64,000 bases of DNA from an uncultured Ruminococcus sp. Lineage in GTDB: Bacteria; Bacillota; Clostridia; Oscillospirales; Acutalibacteraceae. The stretch covers positions 57,194 to 121,193 of the forward strand of contig CACXAO010000004.1 in assembly GCA_902765625.1 (NCBI GenBank), given 5' to 3'. Numbering within the stretch: position 1 is the first letter of the stretch; each line of letters starts with the position of its first letter. A program made the position numbers and the translations under genes. The notes under the pieces are model-generated. The model worked only from the letters and a program-made list of their open reading frames with translations, did no database searches and was not told the origin of the DNA. Shown here piece by piece: positions 1 through 8,772 of this stretch.

Positions 1-80
1 TTGGTGCACTTGGGGCTTTCGAGCAGCTTTTTGATCAGGGCGTGTTCCCTGCCGCCCGAGCCAATCATTAATATTTTCAT
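1..80 (-). CDS. purD: Phosphoribosylamine-glycine ligase (PurD), N-terminal fragment cut by window edge
   Basis: The first 26 codons read MKILMIGSGGREHALIKKLL and onward, which is the typical PurD N-terminus with its glycine-rich GSGGREHA motif. PurD joins phosphoribosylamine and glycine using ATP to make GAR, step 2 of purine synthesis. The ATG lies 10 bp after the AICAR transformylase stop, so it is the distal gene of the purine operon. The rest lies left of the window. The identification rests on a short but characteristic stretch. Confidence 0.85.
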   Translation of the reverse strand, partial: MKILMIGSGGREHALIKKLLESPKCT

Positions 81-90
81 ATTTTACCTC

Positions 91-1269
91 TTAGTGGTGG
101 AACAGACGGATGCCCGTGAAGGACATGGTCATGCCGTACTTGTTGCAGGTGTCGATAACGTTGTCGTCGCGGATGGAGCCGCCGGGCTGAGCTACGAACT
201 CAACGCCGGAACGCTTTGCTCTCTCAATGTTGTCGCCGAACGGGAAGAACGCGTCGGAACCGAGAGATACGCCGCTGAAGGTTGAGAGCCACTCCTTCTT
301 CTCCTCGCGGGTAAGGGGTTCGGGCTTTGTCTTGAAGAACTGCTCCCAAACGCCGTCTGCAAGAACGTCCTCGTAGTCGTCGGAGATGTAAACGTCGATG
401 GTGTTGTCTCTGTCGGGACGGCGGATATTGTCAACGAAGGGCAGGTTCATTACCTTCGGATGCTGTCTGAGATACCAGATGTCAGCCTTGTTGCCGGCAA
501 GACGGGTGCAGTGGATTCTGGACTGCTGACCTGCGCCTACGCCGATCGCCTGACCGCCCTTTGCGTAGCATACGGAGTTGGACTGGGTGTATTTGAGGGT
601 GATGAGAGCGATAAGCAGGTCGCGCTTTGCCTCGTCGGTGAGGTTCTTGTTCTCGGTGACGATGTTCTGCAGAAGCATATTTTCGTCAATAACAAGCTCG
701 TTTCTGCCCTGCTCAAAGGTTACGCCGAATACGTCCTTGTGCTCAACGGGGTTGGGCTTGTAGTCGGGATTGATTTTAACGACGTTGTAGCTGCCCTTGC
801 GCTTTGTCTTGAGAACCTCAAGCGCCTCGGGAGTGTAGTCGGGTGCGATGATGCCGTCGGAAACCTCGCGCTGGAGAAGCTTTGCGGTCTGGACGTCGCA
901 GGTGTCGGAAAGCGCTACCCAGTCGCCGTATGACGACATTCTGTCGGCGCCGCGCGCCATTGCGTAGGCTGAGGCAATCGGAGAAAGCTCGAGGTCGTCT
1001 ACAAAGTAGATCTTCCTGAGGGTGTCGGAAAGCTCGGTTGCAACCGCCGCGCCGGCCGGGCTTACGTGCTTGAAGGAAGCCGCCGCGGGAAGTCCCGTTG
1101 CAGCCTTCAACTCGCGGACGAGCTGGTAGGAGTTAAAAGCGTCGAGAAAGTTGATGTAGCCGGGCTTGCCGTTGAGCACCTCTACGGGCAGCTCTGAGCC
1201 GTCCTGCATAAAAATCTTTGAAGGCTTCTGGTTCGGGTTACAGCCGTATTTCAAGAGTAATTCGTTCAT
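91..1269 (-). CDS. purH: AICAR transformylase, stand-alone PurH-type domain
   Basis: The 392-residue protein matches the AICAR transformylase half of PurH: the SFKHVSPAGAA segment near residue 65 and the AGQQSRIHCTR segment near residue 250 are the family's active-site signatures. It transfers a formyl group from 10-formyl-THF to AICAR, giving FAICAR. The IMP cyclohydrolase (MGS) half found at the N-terminus of ordinary PurH (about 510 residues) is absent. That step is instead covered by the PurO-type gene just upstream in the operon, 12 bp away. The start has a GGGG ribosome site. The function is secure; purH is used as symbol only by homology of this half. Confidence 0.93.
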   Translation of the reverse strand: MNELLLKYGCNPNQKPSKIFMQDGSELPVEVLNGKPGYINFLDAFNSYQLVRELKAATGLPAAASFKHVSPAGAAVATELSDTLRKIYFVDDLELSPIASAYAMARGADRMSSYGDWVALSDTCDVQTAKLLQREVSDGIIAPDYTPEALEVLKTKRKGSYNVVKINPDYKPNPVEHKDVFGVTFEQGRNELVIDENMLLQNIVTENKNLTDEAKRDLLIALITLKYTQSNSVCYAKGGQAIGVGAGQQSRIHCTRLAGNKADIWYLRQHPKVMNLPFVDNIRRPDRDNTIDVYISDDYEDVLADGVWEQFFKTKPEPLTREEKKEWLSTFSGVSLGSDAFFPFGDNIERAKRSGVEFVAQPGGSIRDDNVIDTCNKYGMTMSFTGIRLFHH

Positions 1270-1281
1270 TTTATTATCCCC

Positions 1282-1998
1282 TTATTTATTCTTATTGATG
1301 ATTCTGGAATCTGCCTTGCCGGTCTCTACGTCGATATAGCGCACAAAGAGCGATACCTTGTTGTCGCTGTCGAGAGCGTCCCATACCTTCTGAGCAAAAG
1401 CGTCGATATCGTCGTCGCCGATCTCAACAAGAGTAGGCTCGCCTTCAAAGCTGGGAAGCGGATTACCGTCGCCCATGTAGGTGTGAATGAAACGACCCTT
1501 GCCTGCGAGAGGCGCGTCGTACGAGAAGGTGTAACGCTCGCAGCAGTCGGGGTTGCCGTCGGCGCTCTTGAGGATCGAGAGCGCGTAGTTCATCTTGCCG
1601 TCGGAGCACTTTACGATACCCGAAATTCTGGGTGTGTAGTTGGGTGCGTCAGGCTCGAACTCGCGGGTGCGCAGCGACTGCTCAAAGGTGAGCTGCTGGT
1701 TCATAAGCTCGTAAATAGTATCGGTCTGGTCGCCGTTTGTTACGATGGTCTTGTTGCCGAGAACGCGTACAGGCGCGTAAATGATCAGCGACGGGTCGAC
1801 GAGCTTTGAGGGGTCGAACGCCTCAGTCTTGATGCCGTCAGCCGTCTCTACAAAAATTCTGTTTCTGCTGTTCTCGCTTCTGCCCATGATGAAGTAGGCG
1901 ATCACAGCCTTTTTGCCGTCCGCGCTTCTGCCGAGGACGATGCCTCTGCCCGGATAGCTTGTGGACGAGATTTCTTTGGTGAGTGATACCGCTTTCAT
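1282..1998 (-). CDS. purO: IMP cyclohydrolase, PurO type
   Basis: This 238-residue protein resembles the archaeal PurO/IMP cyclohydrolase-like family, with an N-terminal segment SYPGRGIVLG followed by YFIMGRSENSRNR and a later YTPRISG. It would close FAICAR to IMP, the last step of the pathway. Its place between purN and the stand-alone AICAR transformylase supports this, because the latter lacks a cyclohydrolase domain. A GGAGG site sits 5 bases before the ATG. Such a split is known in some Clostridia. Family assignment is from sequence motifs, the role from family knowledge and context. Confidence 0.88.
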   Translation of the reverse strand: MKAVSLTKEISSTSYPGRGIVLGRSADGKKAVIAYFIMGRSENSRNRIFVETADGIKTEAFDPSKLVDPSLIIYAPVRVLGNKTIVTNGDQTDTIYELMNQQLTFEQSLRTREFEPDAPNYTPRISGIVKCSDGKMNYALSILKSADGNPDCCERYTFSYDAPLAGKGRFIHTYMGDGNPLPSFEGEPTLVEIGDDDIDAFAQKVWDALDSDNKVSLFVRYIDVETGKADSRIINKNK

Positions 1999-2010
1999 TT
2001 TTGCCTCCGT

Positions 2011-2637
2011 TTATTCAAGAATTTCGGTGATGTTACCGGTTACTTTTATTTTATCGTTGCAAAACAGGTCTACCGCGCGCGGAAGAATGAGCCATTCAGC
2101 CTGCTCCATAACTCTCTTTTGTAAAACCTCGGGAGTGTCGCCGGTCTTGACCTCGACTGCCTTCTGGATGATGATCGGGCCGCCGTCGCAGATTTCGTTT
2201 ACAAAATGCGCGGTCGCTCCCGTTACCTTCACGCCTTTTTTGAGAGCCTCCTCGTGGACGCGGAGTCCGTAGTAGCCCTCGCCGCAGAAGGACGGAATAA
2301 GCGCGGGATGAATATTTATAATTCTGTTAGAGAAATTTGAGATGACCTTGCCGCCGAGGATCGTCATAAATCCGGCGAGAACTATCAGGTCGGCGTTCTT
2401 CGCCTTGAGAAGCGCGGTAAGCGCCTCGTCGTAGGCGTCGAAGCTCTCAAAGTCCTTTCGGCGGATTACCTCGGTGGGAATATTGTTGTTCGCGGCTCTT
2501 GTCAGCGCGTAGGCGTTGGGGTTTGAGGAAACCACGCAGGTGATTTTTCCGCCCGTTATCTTTCCGCTGTTCTGAGCGTCAATGAGCGCCTGCAGATTTG
2601 TGCCGCCGCCCGATACAAGTACGACAATGTTTTTCAT
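2011..2637 (-). CDS. purN: Phosphoribosylglycinamide formyltransferase
   Basis: A 208-residue PurN that transfers formyl from 10-formyl-THF to GAR in step 3 of purine synthesis. The N-terminal VLVSGGGTNLQALI phosphate-binding loop, IINIHPALIPSF with the catalytic Asn-x-His pair, and GVTGATAHFVNEICDGGPII are all present. Length is normal. Its ATG overlaps the purM stop by one base (TAATG), which indicates translational coupling. Confidence 0.97.
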   Translation of the reverse strand: MKNIVVLVSGGGTNLQALIDAQNSGKITGGKITCVVSSNPNAYALTRAANNNIPTEVIRRKDFESFDAYDEALTALLKAKNADLIVLAGFMTILGGKVISNFSNRIINIHPALIPSFCGEGYYGLRVHEEALKKGVKVTGATAHFVNEICDGGPIIIQKAVEVKTGDTPEVLQKRVMEQAEWLILPRAVDLFCNDKIKVTGNITEILE

Positions 2638-3671
2638 TATGCGAACACAACTCCCTCGTCGCCCTCAATCACCTCGCCGAGAATCACAGCGTCCTCGCCG
2701 TTCTCCTTAAGAACCGCGAGAGCCTTGTCGGCGTCCTCCTTGGCTACGGCGGCGATCATGCCTACGCCCATGTTGAAGGTGTTGTACATATCGTGCTCGG
2801 AAATATTTCCGACGCGCTGCATGAGCTTGAAAATCGGGAGCACGGGGATATTTTCCTTAATGACCTTAGCGGTCATGCCGTCCTTGAGCATTCGCGGAAT
2901 GTTCTCGTAGAAGCCGCCGCCCGTGATATGGGAAACCGCCTTGACCTCTACCTCCTTCATAAGGGCGAGGATGGGCTTTACGTAAATCTTGGTGGGAGTG
3001 AGCAGTGTCTCGCCGAGAGGCTTGTCAAGCTCGGGATAGGTATTGTTGATGGTCTCCTCGTTGATGTTGAAGATTTTTCTGACGAGAGAGAAGCCGTTTG
3101 AGTGAACGCCCGAAGAACGCAGGCCGATAAGAACGTCGCCCGCCTTGAGCTTTGAGCCGTCAATCATCTTGGGCTTGTCCGCGATGCCTACGCAGAAGCC
3201 TGCGACGTCGTACTCGTCCTCGGGCATAAGGCCGGGATGCTCGGCTGTTTCGCCGCCCACGAGAGCGCACTCGGACTGAACGCAGCCCTCCGCGATGCCC
3301 TCGACGATGGACGCGACCTTCTCGGGAATGTTCTTGCCGATCGCGATGTAGTCGAGGAAGAACAGCGGTTTTGCGCCGCAGCAGATAACGTCGTTGACGC
3401 ACATGGCAACGGAGTCAATTCCGATGGTGTTGTGCTTGTTGAGCAGGAAGGCAAGCTTGATTTTGGTGCCTACGCCGTCGGTGCCGCTGATCAAAACCGG
3501 CTCCTCCATACCGGCAAAGTCGGGCTTGAAAAGTCCGCCGAAGCCGCCGATACCCGATACAACGCCCGGGGTATTGGTGCGCGCAACGTGCTTTTTCATC
3601 AGCTCCACGCTCTTGTAGCCGGCTGTGATGTCAACGCCTGCCGCCTTGTAACTTTCTGAAAAGCTTTCCAT
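2637..3671 (-). CDS. purM: Phosphoribosylformylglycinamidine cyclo-ligase (AIR synthetase)
   Basis: A 344-residue PurM that converts FGAM to AIR with ATP. Visible signatures are the N-terminal AGVDITAGYKSVELMK, the LISGTDGVGTKIKLA loop near residue 60, ALVGGETAEHPG near residue 138, and HITGGGFYENIPR near residue 245. Full family length. A GGAGG site precedes the ATG, and the stop is fused to the purN start. It forms one operon with purF 12 bp upstream. Confidence 0.98.
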   Translation of the reverse strand: MESFSESYKAAGVDITAGYKSVELMKKHVARTNTPGVVSGIGGFGGLFKPDFAGMEEPVLISGTDGVGTKIKLAFLLNKHNTIGIDSVAMCVNDVICCGAKPLFFLDYIAIGKNIPEKVASIVEGIAEGCVQSECALVGGETAEHPGLMPEDEYDVAGFCVGIADKPKMIDGSKLKAGDVLIGLRSSGVHSNGFSLVRKIFNINEETINNTYPELDKPLGETLLTPTKIYVKPILALMKEVEVKAVSHITGGGFYENIPRMLKDGMTAKVIKENIPVLPIFKLMQRVGNISEHDMYNTFNMGVGMIAAVAKEDADKALAVLKENGEDAVILGEVIEGDEGVVFA

Positions 3672-3683
3672 AAAAATCCTCCG

Positions 3684-5126
3684 TTACTTTTGTTTGATTT
3701 TATTTGCGTATTTATCGACAAAGAAGGTGGTCGGCACCTCAGCCGCGTAGTTCTCGGTAAAGCAGCCGTCGCAGAGGTCGATTTTGGCGTCCTTTGCGGT
3801 CTCGCGGAGGCTCTCTACGCTGAGATAGCCGAGAGAATCCGCACCGATCGACTGCCGGATCTCGGAAACGCTGAGCTTGGTAGCGATCAGGTTTTCCTTG
3901 TCGTGGATGTCTATTCCGTAATAGCAGGGTGAGATGAACGGCGGCGAGCTGATGAGGATATGCACCTCTGTTGCTCCCGCGTCGCGCAGCAGACCTACGA
4001 TGTGCTTTGTGGTCTCGCCGCGGATGATCGAGTCGTCGATAACGATAATGCGCTTGCCCTCGACGTTGGACTTGAGCGCGGTGAGTTTGGTCTGCATCAG
4101 GCGCTTTTTCTTTTCCATGCCCGTGCCGACCTTGCGGCCGATGAACTTGTTCTTCATAAAGCCCATGCCGAACGGAATACCCGAAGCCTTTGCGTAGCCC
4201 TCGGCGGCGATGATGCCCGAATCGGGTACGCCGCAGACCATGTCCGCTTCGATCGGATATTCCTTGTAAAGTAGCTCGCCTGCCCTGAGACGCGCGGTGT
4301 GAACGCTTACGCCGTCGATCACGCTGTCGGGTCTGGCGACGTAGACGTACTCGAAGATACAGAGCGAGGTTCTGTCGCTCTTTTTATCGCAAAAATAGCT
4401 GTGGAAGCCGTCCTCGTCGATGACAACCATCTCACCCGGACATACGTCGCGTATGAACTCGCCGCCTACGCTGTCGATAACGCAGCTCTCGGATGTAATG
4501 ATGTAGCTGTCGCGGAGCTTTCCGATGCAGAGAGGACGGAAGCCGTAGATATCTCTGAAACCGATCAGGCGGCTCGGCGCGCAGATCACGGTCGAAAACG
4601 CGCCCTTGAGCTTGCTCATTGCGCTTAAAACAGCGTCCTCGAGGTTATCGGTCGAGCAGCGCTCCGTCGCGATAACATAGCCCATAAGCTCGGCGTTGGA
4701 GTTTGACTGAAAAATCGCTCCGCCGCGCTCGAGCTCCTTGCGAATTTCCGGGAAATTGGTGATCGCGCCGTTGCTTGCAATCGCGAGAGAGCCTTCCTTG
4801 TAGCGCAGAACGAGCGGCTGGTTGGCTGCTCTGTCGAGGCTCTGGTTTGAGGTGTAGCGCACGTGTCCGACGGTGATTTTGCCGCTTTGGAGCTTATCGA
4901 GCACCCTCTGGGGAAATACCTCGGATACCATGCCCAGCTCCTTGATGGTAGAGAACTTGCCGCCGTTGTTCACCGTTATTCCGGCGCTTACCTGTCCGCG
5001 GTGCTGCAGACCGTAAAGCGCGTCGTGAGTAAGCGCGATACTGTCGATATCGTTGTTGTTGTAAAAGCCGAATACGCCGCATTCGTCCATTGCTTTTTCG
5101 GAACGCGGGATTTCCATATAATTCAT
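3684..5126 (-). CDS. purF: Amidophosphoribosyltransferase
   Basis: PurF commits PRPP to purine synthesis by making phosphoribosylamine from glutamine. A short leader of about 14 residues precedes the nucleophile in DECGVFGFYN, so the Cys should be exposed by propeptide cleavage as in Bacillus-type PurF. HRGQVSAGI and the PRPP-binding IIVIDDSIIRGETT segment (about residue 360) are present. Four cysteines in the last 50 residues and in the fold resemble the Fe-S-containing class, but I cannot prove a cluster. I place the start at the ATG whose A is shared with the purE stop (TGATG), with AAGGTGG upstream. Confidence 0.97.
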   Translation of the reverse strand: MNYMEIPRSEKAMDECGVFGFYNNNDIDSIALTHDALYGLQHRGQVSAGITVNNGGKFSTIKELGMVSEVFPQRVLDKLQSGKITVGHVRYTSNQSLDRAANQPLVLRYKEGSLAIASNGAITNFPEIRKELERGGAIFQSNSNAELMGYVIATERCSTDNLEDAVLSAMSKLKGAFSTVICAPSRLIGFRDIYGFRPLCIGKLRDSYIITSESCVIDSVGGEFIRDVCPGEMVVIDEDGFHSYFCDKKSDRTSLCIFEYVYVARPDSVIDGVSVHTARLRAGELLYKEYPIEADMVCGVPDSGIIAAEGYAKASGIPFGMGFMKNKFIGRKVGTGMEKKKRLMQTKLTALKSNVEGKRIIVIDDSIIRGETTKHIVGLLRDAGATEVHILISSPPFISPCYYGIDIHDKENLIATKLSVSEIRQSIGADSLGYLSVESLRETAKDAKIDLCDGCFTENYAAEVPTTFFVDKYANKIKQK

Positions 5127-5623
5127 CAAAGCTCAGCCACCTTAGCCTGCATTGCCTTATCCTTTTCGGCAACGCCTTTTTCCATATCGGACTTCATGTC
5201 CTCCAGCTTCTGCGCGAGAGTCTCGTCCGAAAGAGCGAGCATTTCTACCGCGAGAATAGCGGCGTTTGCGGCGCCGTCTACCGCAACCGTAGCAACCGGA
5301 ATACCTGTGGGCATCATAACGGTCGCAAGCAGCGCGTCCATGCCGTCGAGCTGCGCCGACTTGCAGGGAATGCCGATTACGGGAAGAGTTGTTTTTGCAG
5401 CGAGAACGCCTGCCAGATGGGCTGCCATGCCTGCCGCCGCGATGATTACGCCGAAGCCGTTTTTCTTTGCGTTCGCGGAAAACTCGATCGCCGCGTCGGG
5501 CGTTCTGTGCGCGCTCATTACGTGCACCTCGCAGGGAACGTCAAATTCCTTTAATTTTTTTACCGCCTTGGAAACAACGGGAAAATCGCTGTCCGAACCC
5601 ATGATGATTGCTACCTTTTTCAT
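5126..5623 (-). CDS. purE: N5-carboxyaminoimidazole ribonucleotide mutase (class I PurE)
   Basis: A 165-residue class I PurE, with IIMGSDSDFPV at the N-terminus, SAHRTPD near residue 40 and AAAGMAAHLAGV near residue 65. It moves the carboxylate of N5-CAIR to give CAIR. The N5-CAIR synthetase purK is not in the window. It is the first gene of the purine operon, with a good promoter about 45 bases upstream, and its TGA overlaps the purF ATG. Confidence 0.97.
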   Translation of the reverse strand: MKKVAIIMGSDSDFPVVSKAVKKLKEFDVPCEVHVMSAHRTPDAAIEFSANAKKNGFGVIIAAAGMAAHLAGVLAAKTTLPVIGIPCKSAQLDGMDALLATVMMPTGIPVATVAVDGAANAAILAVEMLALSDETLAQKLEDMKSDMEKGVAEKDKAMQAKVAEL

Positions 5624-5667
5624 AACTTCGCTCCTGACATTTTATTTGAATATAGTTTAACTCATAT

Positions 5668-5696
5668 ATTATATCGAAAAAAACGCTGAATTGCAA
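5668..5696 (-). promoter_or_regulatory. Promoter of the purine operon
   Basis: TTGCAA (5691-5696), a 17-base spacer and TATAAT (5668-5673) read toward purE. The leader is only about 40 bases, so there is no room for a purine riboswitch or a long attenuator. I see no clear PurR box. Confidence 0.8.
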
Positions 5697-5715
5697 TAGC
5701 GTAAAAGAATTAAAA

Positions 5716-5740
5716 GCAAAAAGGACAGATTGCTCTGTCC
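5716..5740 (-). terminator. Intrinsic terminator after the CmpB-like gene
   Basis: A perfect 7-bp stem GGACAGA/TCTGTCC (5723-5740) with a 4-base loop, followed on the minus strand by a T-rich run. It sits 16 bases after the stop at 5757 and upstream of nothing on that strand until the purine promoter region ends, so it separates the two units. Confidence 0.85.
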
Positions 5741-5756
5741 CCTTGTAAATCTTATC

Positions 5757-7220
5757 CTATTGTGCCGAATCGGGCGTGGCTGAATCGGGAGTTGCCGATG
5801 TGCTTTGAAGCTCCTCAAGACTCTCGGAATCGCGCATGTGCGGAAAGAGGAACTTCATTCGCTCGTCGTCGTAATGCTTGTCAAAGTACCTGTCGACAGC
5901 GTTTGCCGCGGGTTCGCCGTCGAGCCTGTCGTTCCAGCGCCATACGGCGATAACCGTCATAACCGCGTTGAACGCCATGAAGATGACCAGCACCACAAGC
6001 AGCACCGAGCCTTGCTTTTTTGGTATCCTCTCGATATGCTTTGACACAAACGGATAGAGGTACCTCAGCCATATCAGCCCCAGAAAGCCCCAGAAGCAGG
6101 CGTACAGCAGACAGGTTCTGCCGCCGATATTGAGCGGCATATCGCTGTAATCCCACGAGACGGTGCCGAGGAACGTCTCCTGACACCACGAGCAGATGTA
6201 CTCAAAGAACGCTCCGAGCGCCGCGCTTATAATAAAAATCAGCGTATCGCTCAGCTTAAACAGCCGGTAGAGAACGGTTGTCAGCAGGCAGGCGCCTCCG
6301 CCGTAGACGGGAATGAACGGGCCGTAAACCAAACCGACGCGGCACTCGAAATGACCCTCGACAAAAAACGCGTAGACCGTTTCGATGCAGGTTCCGATAA
6401 ACGAGCCGATTACAAACAGCATGAACAGCTTTTCGAAGCAAAAGCCCGAGGCGAAGGGTTTATCCTCCTCTTTCTCGTAAACAGCCGTGTACTGCTTCAT
6501 GTTGTCAGCCTTAATCTCGTCGAGCTTTTCTGTAACCTGCTTTACGTAGGCTGAACCGCGCAGCTCGGGAAACGCCGAGGTCATTCGCTTGCGCAGAATG
6601 TTGTCGGTCAGGATCCTGTTGTAATTCTTCTCAAGCTCGCACAGCTCCTCCTCGGTGATCTCGTCGTGCAGCTTGTTGTCCTCCCTGAATTTGCTCAGGC
6701 GGTGCTTCAGACGGAAAATCGTGATAAACGAAAAGACGTAGTCGATCAGTATCACCGCCGCGATCGACAGCGCGATTATCATGCTCATGAAATCGGATAT
6801 GTGGTGAAGCTGCAGCCTGATCACGGGAATAAGAACCTTTACCGCGAACGTGCCGCCCAAGCCGAGCAGCAGCGCGAACGGGAACGTAATGTAATTGCCG
6901 ATGGCGAACTTCATTTTGGAATAATCCCACGGCTTGCAGCCCAAAATCTTCTCTCCGACTACCCCGACAAGCACGGAGAAGAACGACAGCAGCAGGGTCG
7001 TTCCGACGTACATTATAAAAATATGCTCCGAGAGCTTATTGAACGCTAGGTAGCAAAGCAACGCGCTTGCGCCGTATGTAGGCGAGAACGGCAGAGTGAG
7101 GAAGCCCTTGTTGTAGAACTTCTTCTCGTTTATAAAATTATACAGGCAGCTGAACAGCCATCCCAGAAATGAGATAATAATAAAATACCAGAGCAGTTCT
7201 ATCCAGTACAAACACATCAT
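5757..7220 (-). CDS. Double CmpB-type (putative ABC-transporter type IV) membrane protein
   Basis: A 487-residue integral membrane protein with two related halves. Residues about 8-165 and 265-410 each carry the family pattern: a glycine-rich first helix (SFLGWLFSCLY; GSFIGTCIETVYAF), a short polar loop, a GxxYGPFxPxYG-like stretch, and a W-D-Y-S motif (CKPWDYSKMKF; SWDYSDMPLNI) before further helices. A charged middle region (about 190-255) looks cytoplasmic. The family is annotated as a putative ABC permease, but there is no ATPase nearby and the function is not established. Most family members carry one copy. The tail is rich in Ser, Thr and Pro. The start is uncertain, since AAAGG lies very close to the ATGATG. 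Confidence 0.75.
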   Translation of the reverse strand: MMCLYWIELLWYFIIISFLGWLFSCLYNFINEKKFYNKGFLTLPFSPTYGASALLCYLAFNKLSEHIFIMYVGTTLLLSFFSVLVGVVGEKILGCKPWDYSKMKFAIGNYITFPFALLLGLGGTFAVKVLIPVIRLQLHHISDFMSMIIALSIAAVILIDYVFSFITIFRLKHRLSKFREDNKLHDEITEEELCELEKNYNRILTDNILRKRMTSAFPELRGSAYVKQVTEKLDEIKADNMKQYTAVYEKEEDKPFASGFCFEKLFMLFVIGSFIGTCIETVYAFFVEGHFECRVGLVYGPFIPVYGGGACLLTTVLYRLFKLSDTLIFIISAALGAFFEYICSWCQETFLGTVSWDYSDMPLNIGGRTCLLYACFWGFLGLIWLRYLYPFVSKHIERIPKKQGSVLLVVLVIFMAFNAVMTVIAVWRWNDRLDGEPAANAVDRYFDKHYDDERMKFLFPHMRDSESLEELQSTSATPDSATPDSAQ

Positions 7221-7284
7221 CCTTTGAGCGAATTAACGCTTCTTTCATAAATTTGCGCGCTGCAAAAAAACAGCGCGCTTAAAC

Positions 7285-8190
7285 TCAGTTTTCGTCCTTC
7301 CAAAGCTCCTTGATCGCGGTCACATTGCCCGCAAGCCCCTGGATATCGGAGGGAATAATAATTTTTGTCGCCTTGCCGTCGGCAGCCTTTGCGAATGCCT
7401 CGAGCGATTTGAGCTGAATGATTTTGTCGGTAGGCGCGGCTTCGTTGAGCATTCTCAGAGCGTCGGCGTTAGCCTTCTGAACGGTGAGGATAGCCTCCGC
7501 CTCACCCTGCGCCTCGCGGATCTTCTGCTCCTTTACGGCGTCCGCCTTCAGAATCGCGCTCTCCTTGAGACCCTCGGCTACGAGGATCTGGCTGCGCTTC
7601 TCACCCTCTGCGTCGAGGATACGCGCGCGGCGTTCGCGCTCAGCCTTCATCTGCTTCTCCATCGCGTCCTGAATCTCGCGCGGCGGCAGAATGTTTTTAA
7701 GCTCGACGCGGATAACGCGGATGCCCCACGCGTCGGTCGCCTCGTCGAGAATGATGCGGATCTTGTCGTTGATCGTATCGCGCGAGGTGAGCGTGTTGTC
7801 AAGCTCGAGGTCGCCGATGATGTTTCTCAGCGTTGTCGCGGTGAGGTTTTCGATCGCGCTAAGAGGACGCTCGACGCCGTAGGTGTAGAGCTTGGGGTCG
7901 GTGATCTCAAAATAAACGACAGTGTCGATCTGCATTGTTACGTTATCGCGCGTGATAACCGGCTGCGGCGGAAAGTCGACAACCTGTTCCTTTAACGAAA
8001 CCTTCTTCGAGATTCTGTCTACAAACGGAACCTTGAGGTGCAGACCGGTCTGCCATGTTGCGTGATATGTGCCGAGACGCTCGATTACATACGCGTGTGC
8101 CTGCGGAACGATTTTGATATTGCGGACAATGAGAATAAGAATTATCAAAAATACGGCAATGACAACCGAAATACCGATAATACTCTGCAT
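7285..8190 (-). CDS. SPFH/Band 7 membrane-anchored protein (QmcA/stomatin-like)
   Basis: 301 residues: one N-terminal transmembrane helix (about 5-25), an SPFH domain starting at VPQAHAYVIERLG, then a long Ala/Glu/Lys-rich coiled coil (about 170-250) containing RARILDAEGEKRSQILVAEG, typical of stomatin/QmcA proteins that form ring-like membrane scaffolds. The preceding gene encodes an NfeD protein whose stop is 5 bases away. NfeD and SPFH proteins commonly work as a pair in membrane quality control or microdomains. The ribosome site AAAGGAAG overlaps the nfeD stop. Confidence 0.9.
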   Translation of the reverse strand: MQSIIGISVVIAVFLIILILIVRNIKIVPQAHAYVIERLGTYHATWQTGLHLKVPFVDRISKKVSLKEQVVDFPPQPVITRDNVTMQIDTVVYFEITDPKLYTYGVERPLSAIENLTATTLRNIIGDLELDNTLTSRDTINDKIRIILDEATDAWGIRVIRVELKNILPPREIQDAMEKQMKAERERRARILDAEGEKRSQILVAEGLKESAILKADAVKEQKIREAQGEAEAILTVQKANADALRMLNEAAPTDKIIQLKSLEAFAKAADGKATKIIIPSDIQGLAGNVTAIKELWKDEN

Positions 8191-8194
8191 AAGA

Positions 8195-8632
8195 CTACTT
8201 CCTTTCTTCTACAATAAGTCGTACGCCCTCGATTTCGAGGACCTCTACCTTTGTTCCCACTTCGATCGGGGTGATTTCAGACTGCGCGCTCCATGTTTCG
8301 CCGAGGACCTTGACCTGTCCGACAGAGAAAGGATCCGGGATCGCCTTGGTGACGATTCCGTGCTGACCGATCAGCCTGTCCGCGTTGGTTCCCACCGTGC
8401 CGCCGCGGTTGCGGAAGCGCTTTACGAGCGGTCTTGTAATCAGCAGCGAAAGCGCCGATACAACAAGGAACACCACCAGCTGCACGAAGATGGACGGTGA
8501 AAATATCGTTGATATTGCCGCGGCTACAGCGCCGAGAACAAACCAGAGTGAAACCAGTTGAGTTGTGGACGCCTCGACAACCGCCATTATGATTGCGAAG
8601 CCGATCCAGATAAAAGGCATATATTTTTCCAT
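8195..8632 (-). CDS. NfeD family protein
   Basis: A 145-residue short NfeD (NfeD1b-type): two to three N-terminal helices up to about residue 75, then a small OB-fold domain with GTNADRLIGQHGIVTKAI and a GQVKVLGETWSAQSE strand pair. There is no ClpP-like protease domain. It is co-transcribed with the SPFH gene and starts after AAGGAGG. Expected to sit in the membrane with its SPFH partner; the precise role is inferred from the family pairing. Confidence 0.9.
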   Translation of the reverse strand: MEKYMPFIWIGFAIIMAVVEASTTQLVSLWFVLGAVAAAISTIFSPSIFVQLVVFLVVSALSLLITRPLVKRFRNRGGTVGTNADRLIGQHGIVTKAIPDPFSVGQVKVLGETWSAQSEITPIEVGTKVEVLEIEGVRLIVEERK

Positions 8633-8652
8633 TGTTCAACCTCCTTCACTAT

Positions 8653-8681
8653 AGTCTAGCATAATATTTGCGCCACGTCAA
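8653..8681 (-). promoter_or_regulatory. Promoter of the NfeD/SPFH operon
   Basis: TTGACG (8676-8681), 17-base spacer ending in TGC (extended -10), and TAGACT (8653-8658), about 20 bases before the nfeD start. Confidence 0.7.
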
Positions 8682-8703
8682 ATAATTTTTGTGTAAAATA
8701 CAT

Positions 8704-8732
8704 TTGCCGTTTCGGTTATTATGTGCTATAAT
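8704..8732 (+). promoter_or_regulatory. Promoter of the DUF4364 gene
   Basis: TTGCCG (8704-8709), 17-base spacer with an extended TGC, and TATAAT (8727-8732). It diverges from the NfeD promoter. The -35 boxes are only about 22 bases apart, so the two may share regulation. Confidence 0.75.
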
Positions 8733-8772
8733 AGGGGCAGATATTAATTTTATTGGAATTAAGGTGAGGATT

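Noticed and set aside
5624-5667. Purine riboswitch upstream of purE
   Set aside because: The leader from the promoter is only about 40 bases.
7256-7280. GC-rich hairpin after the SPFH gene as a terminator
   Set aside because: An 8-bp stem is present but no T run follows; not claimed as terminator.
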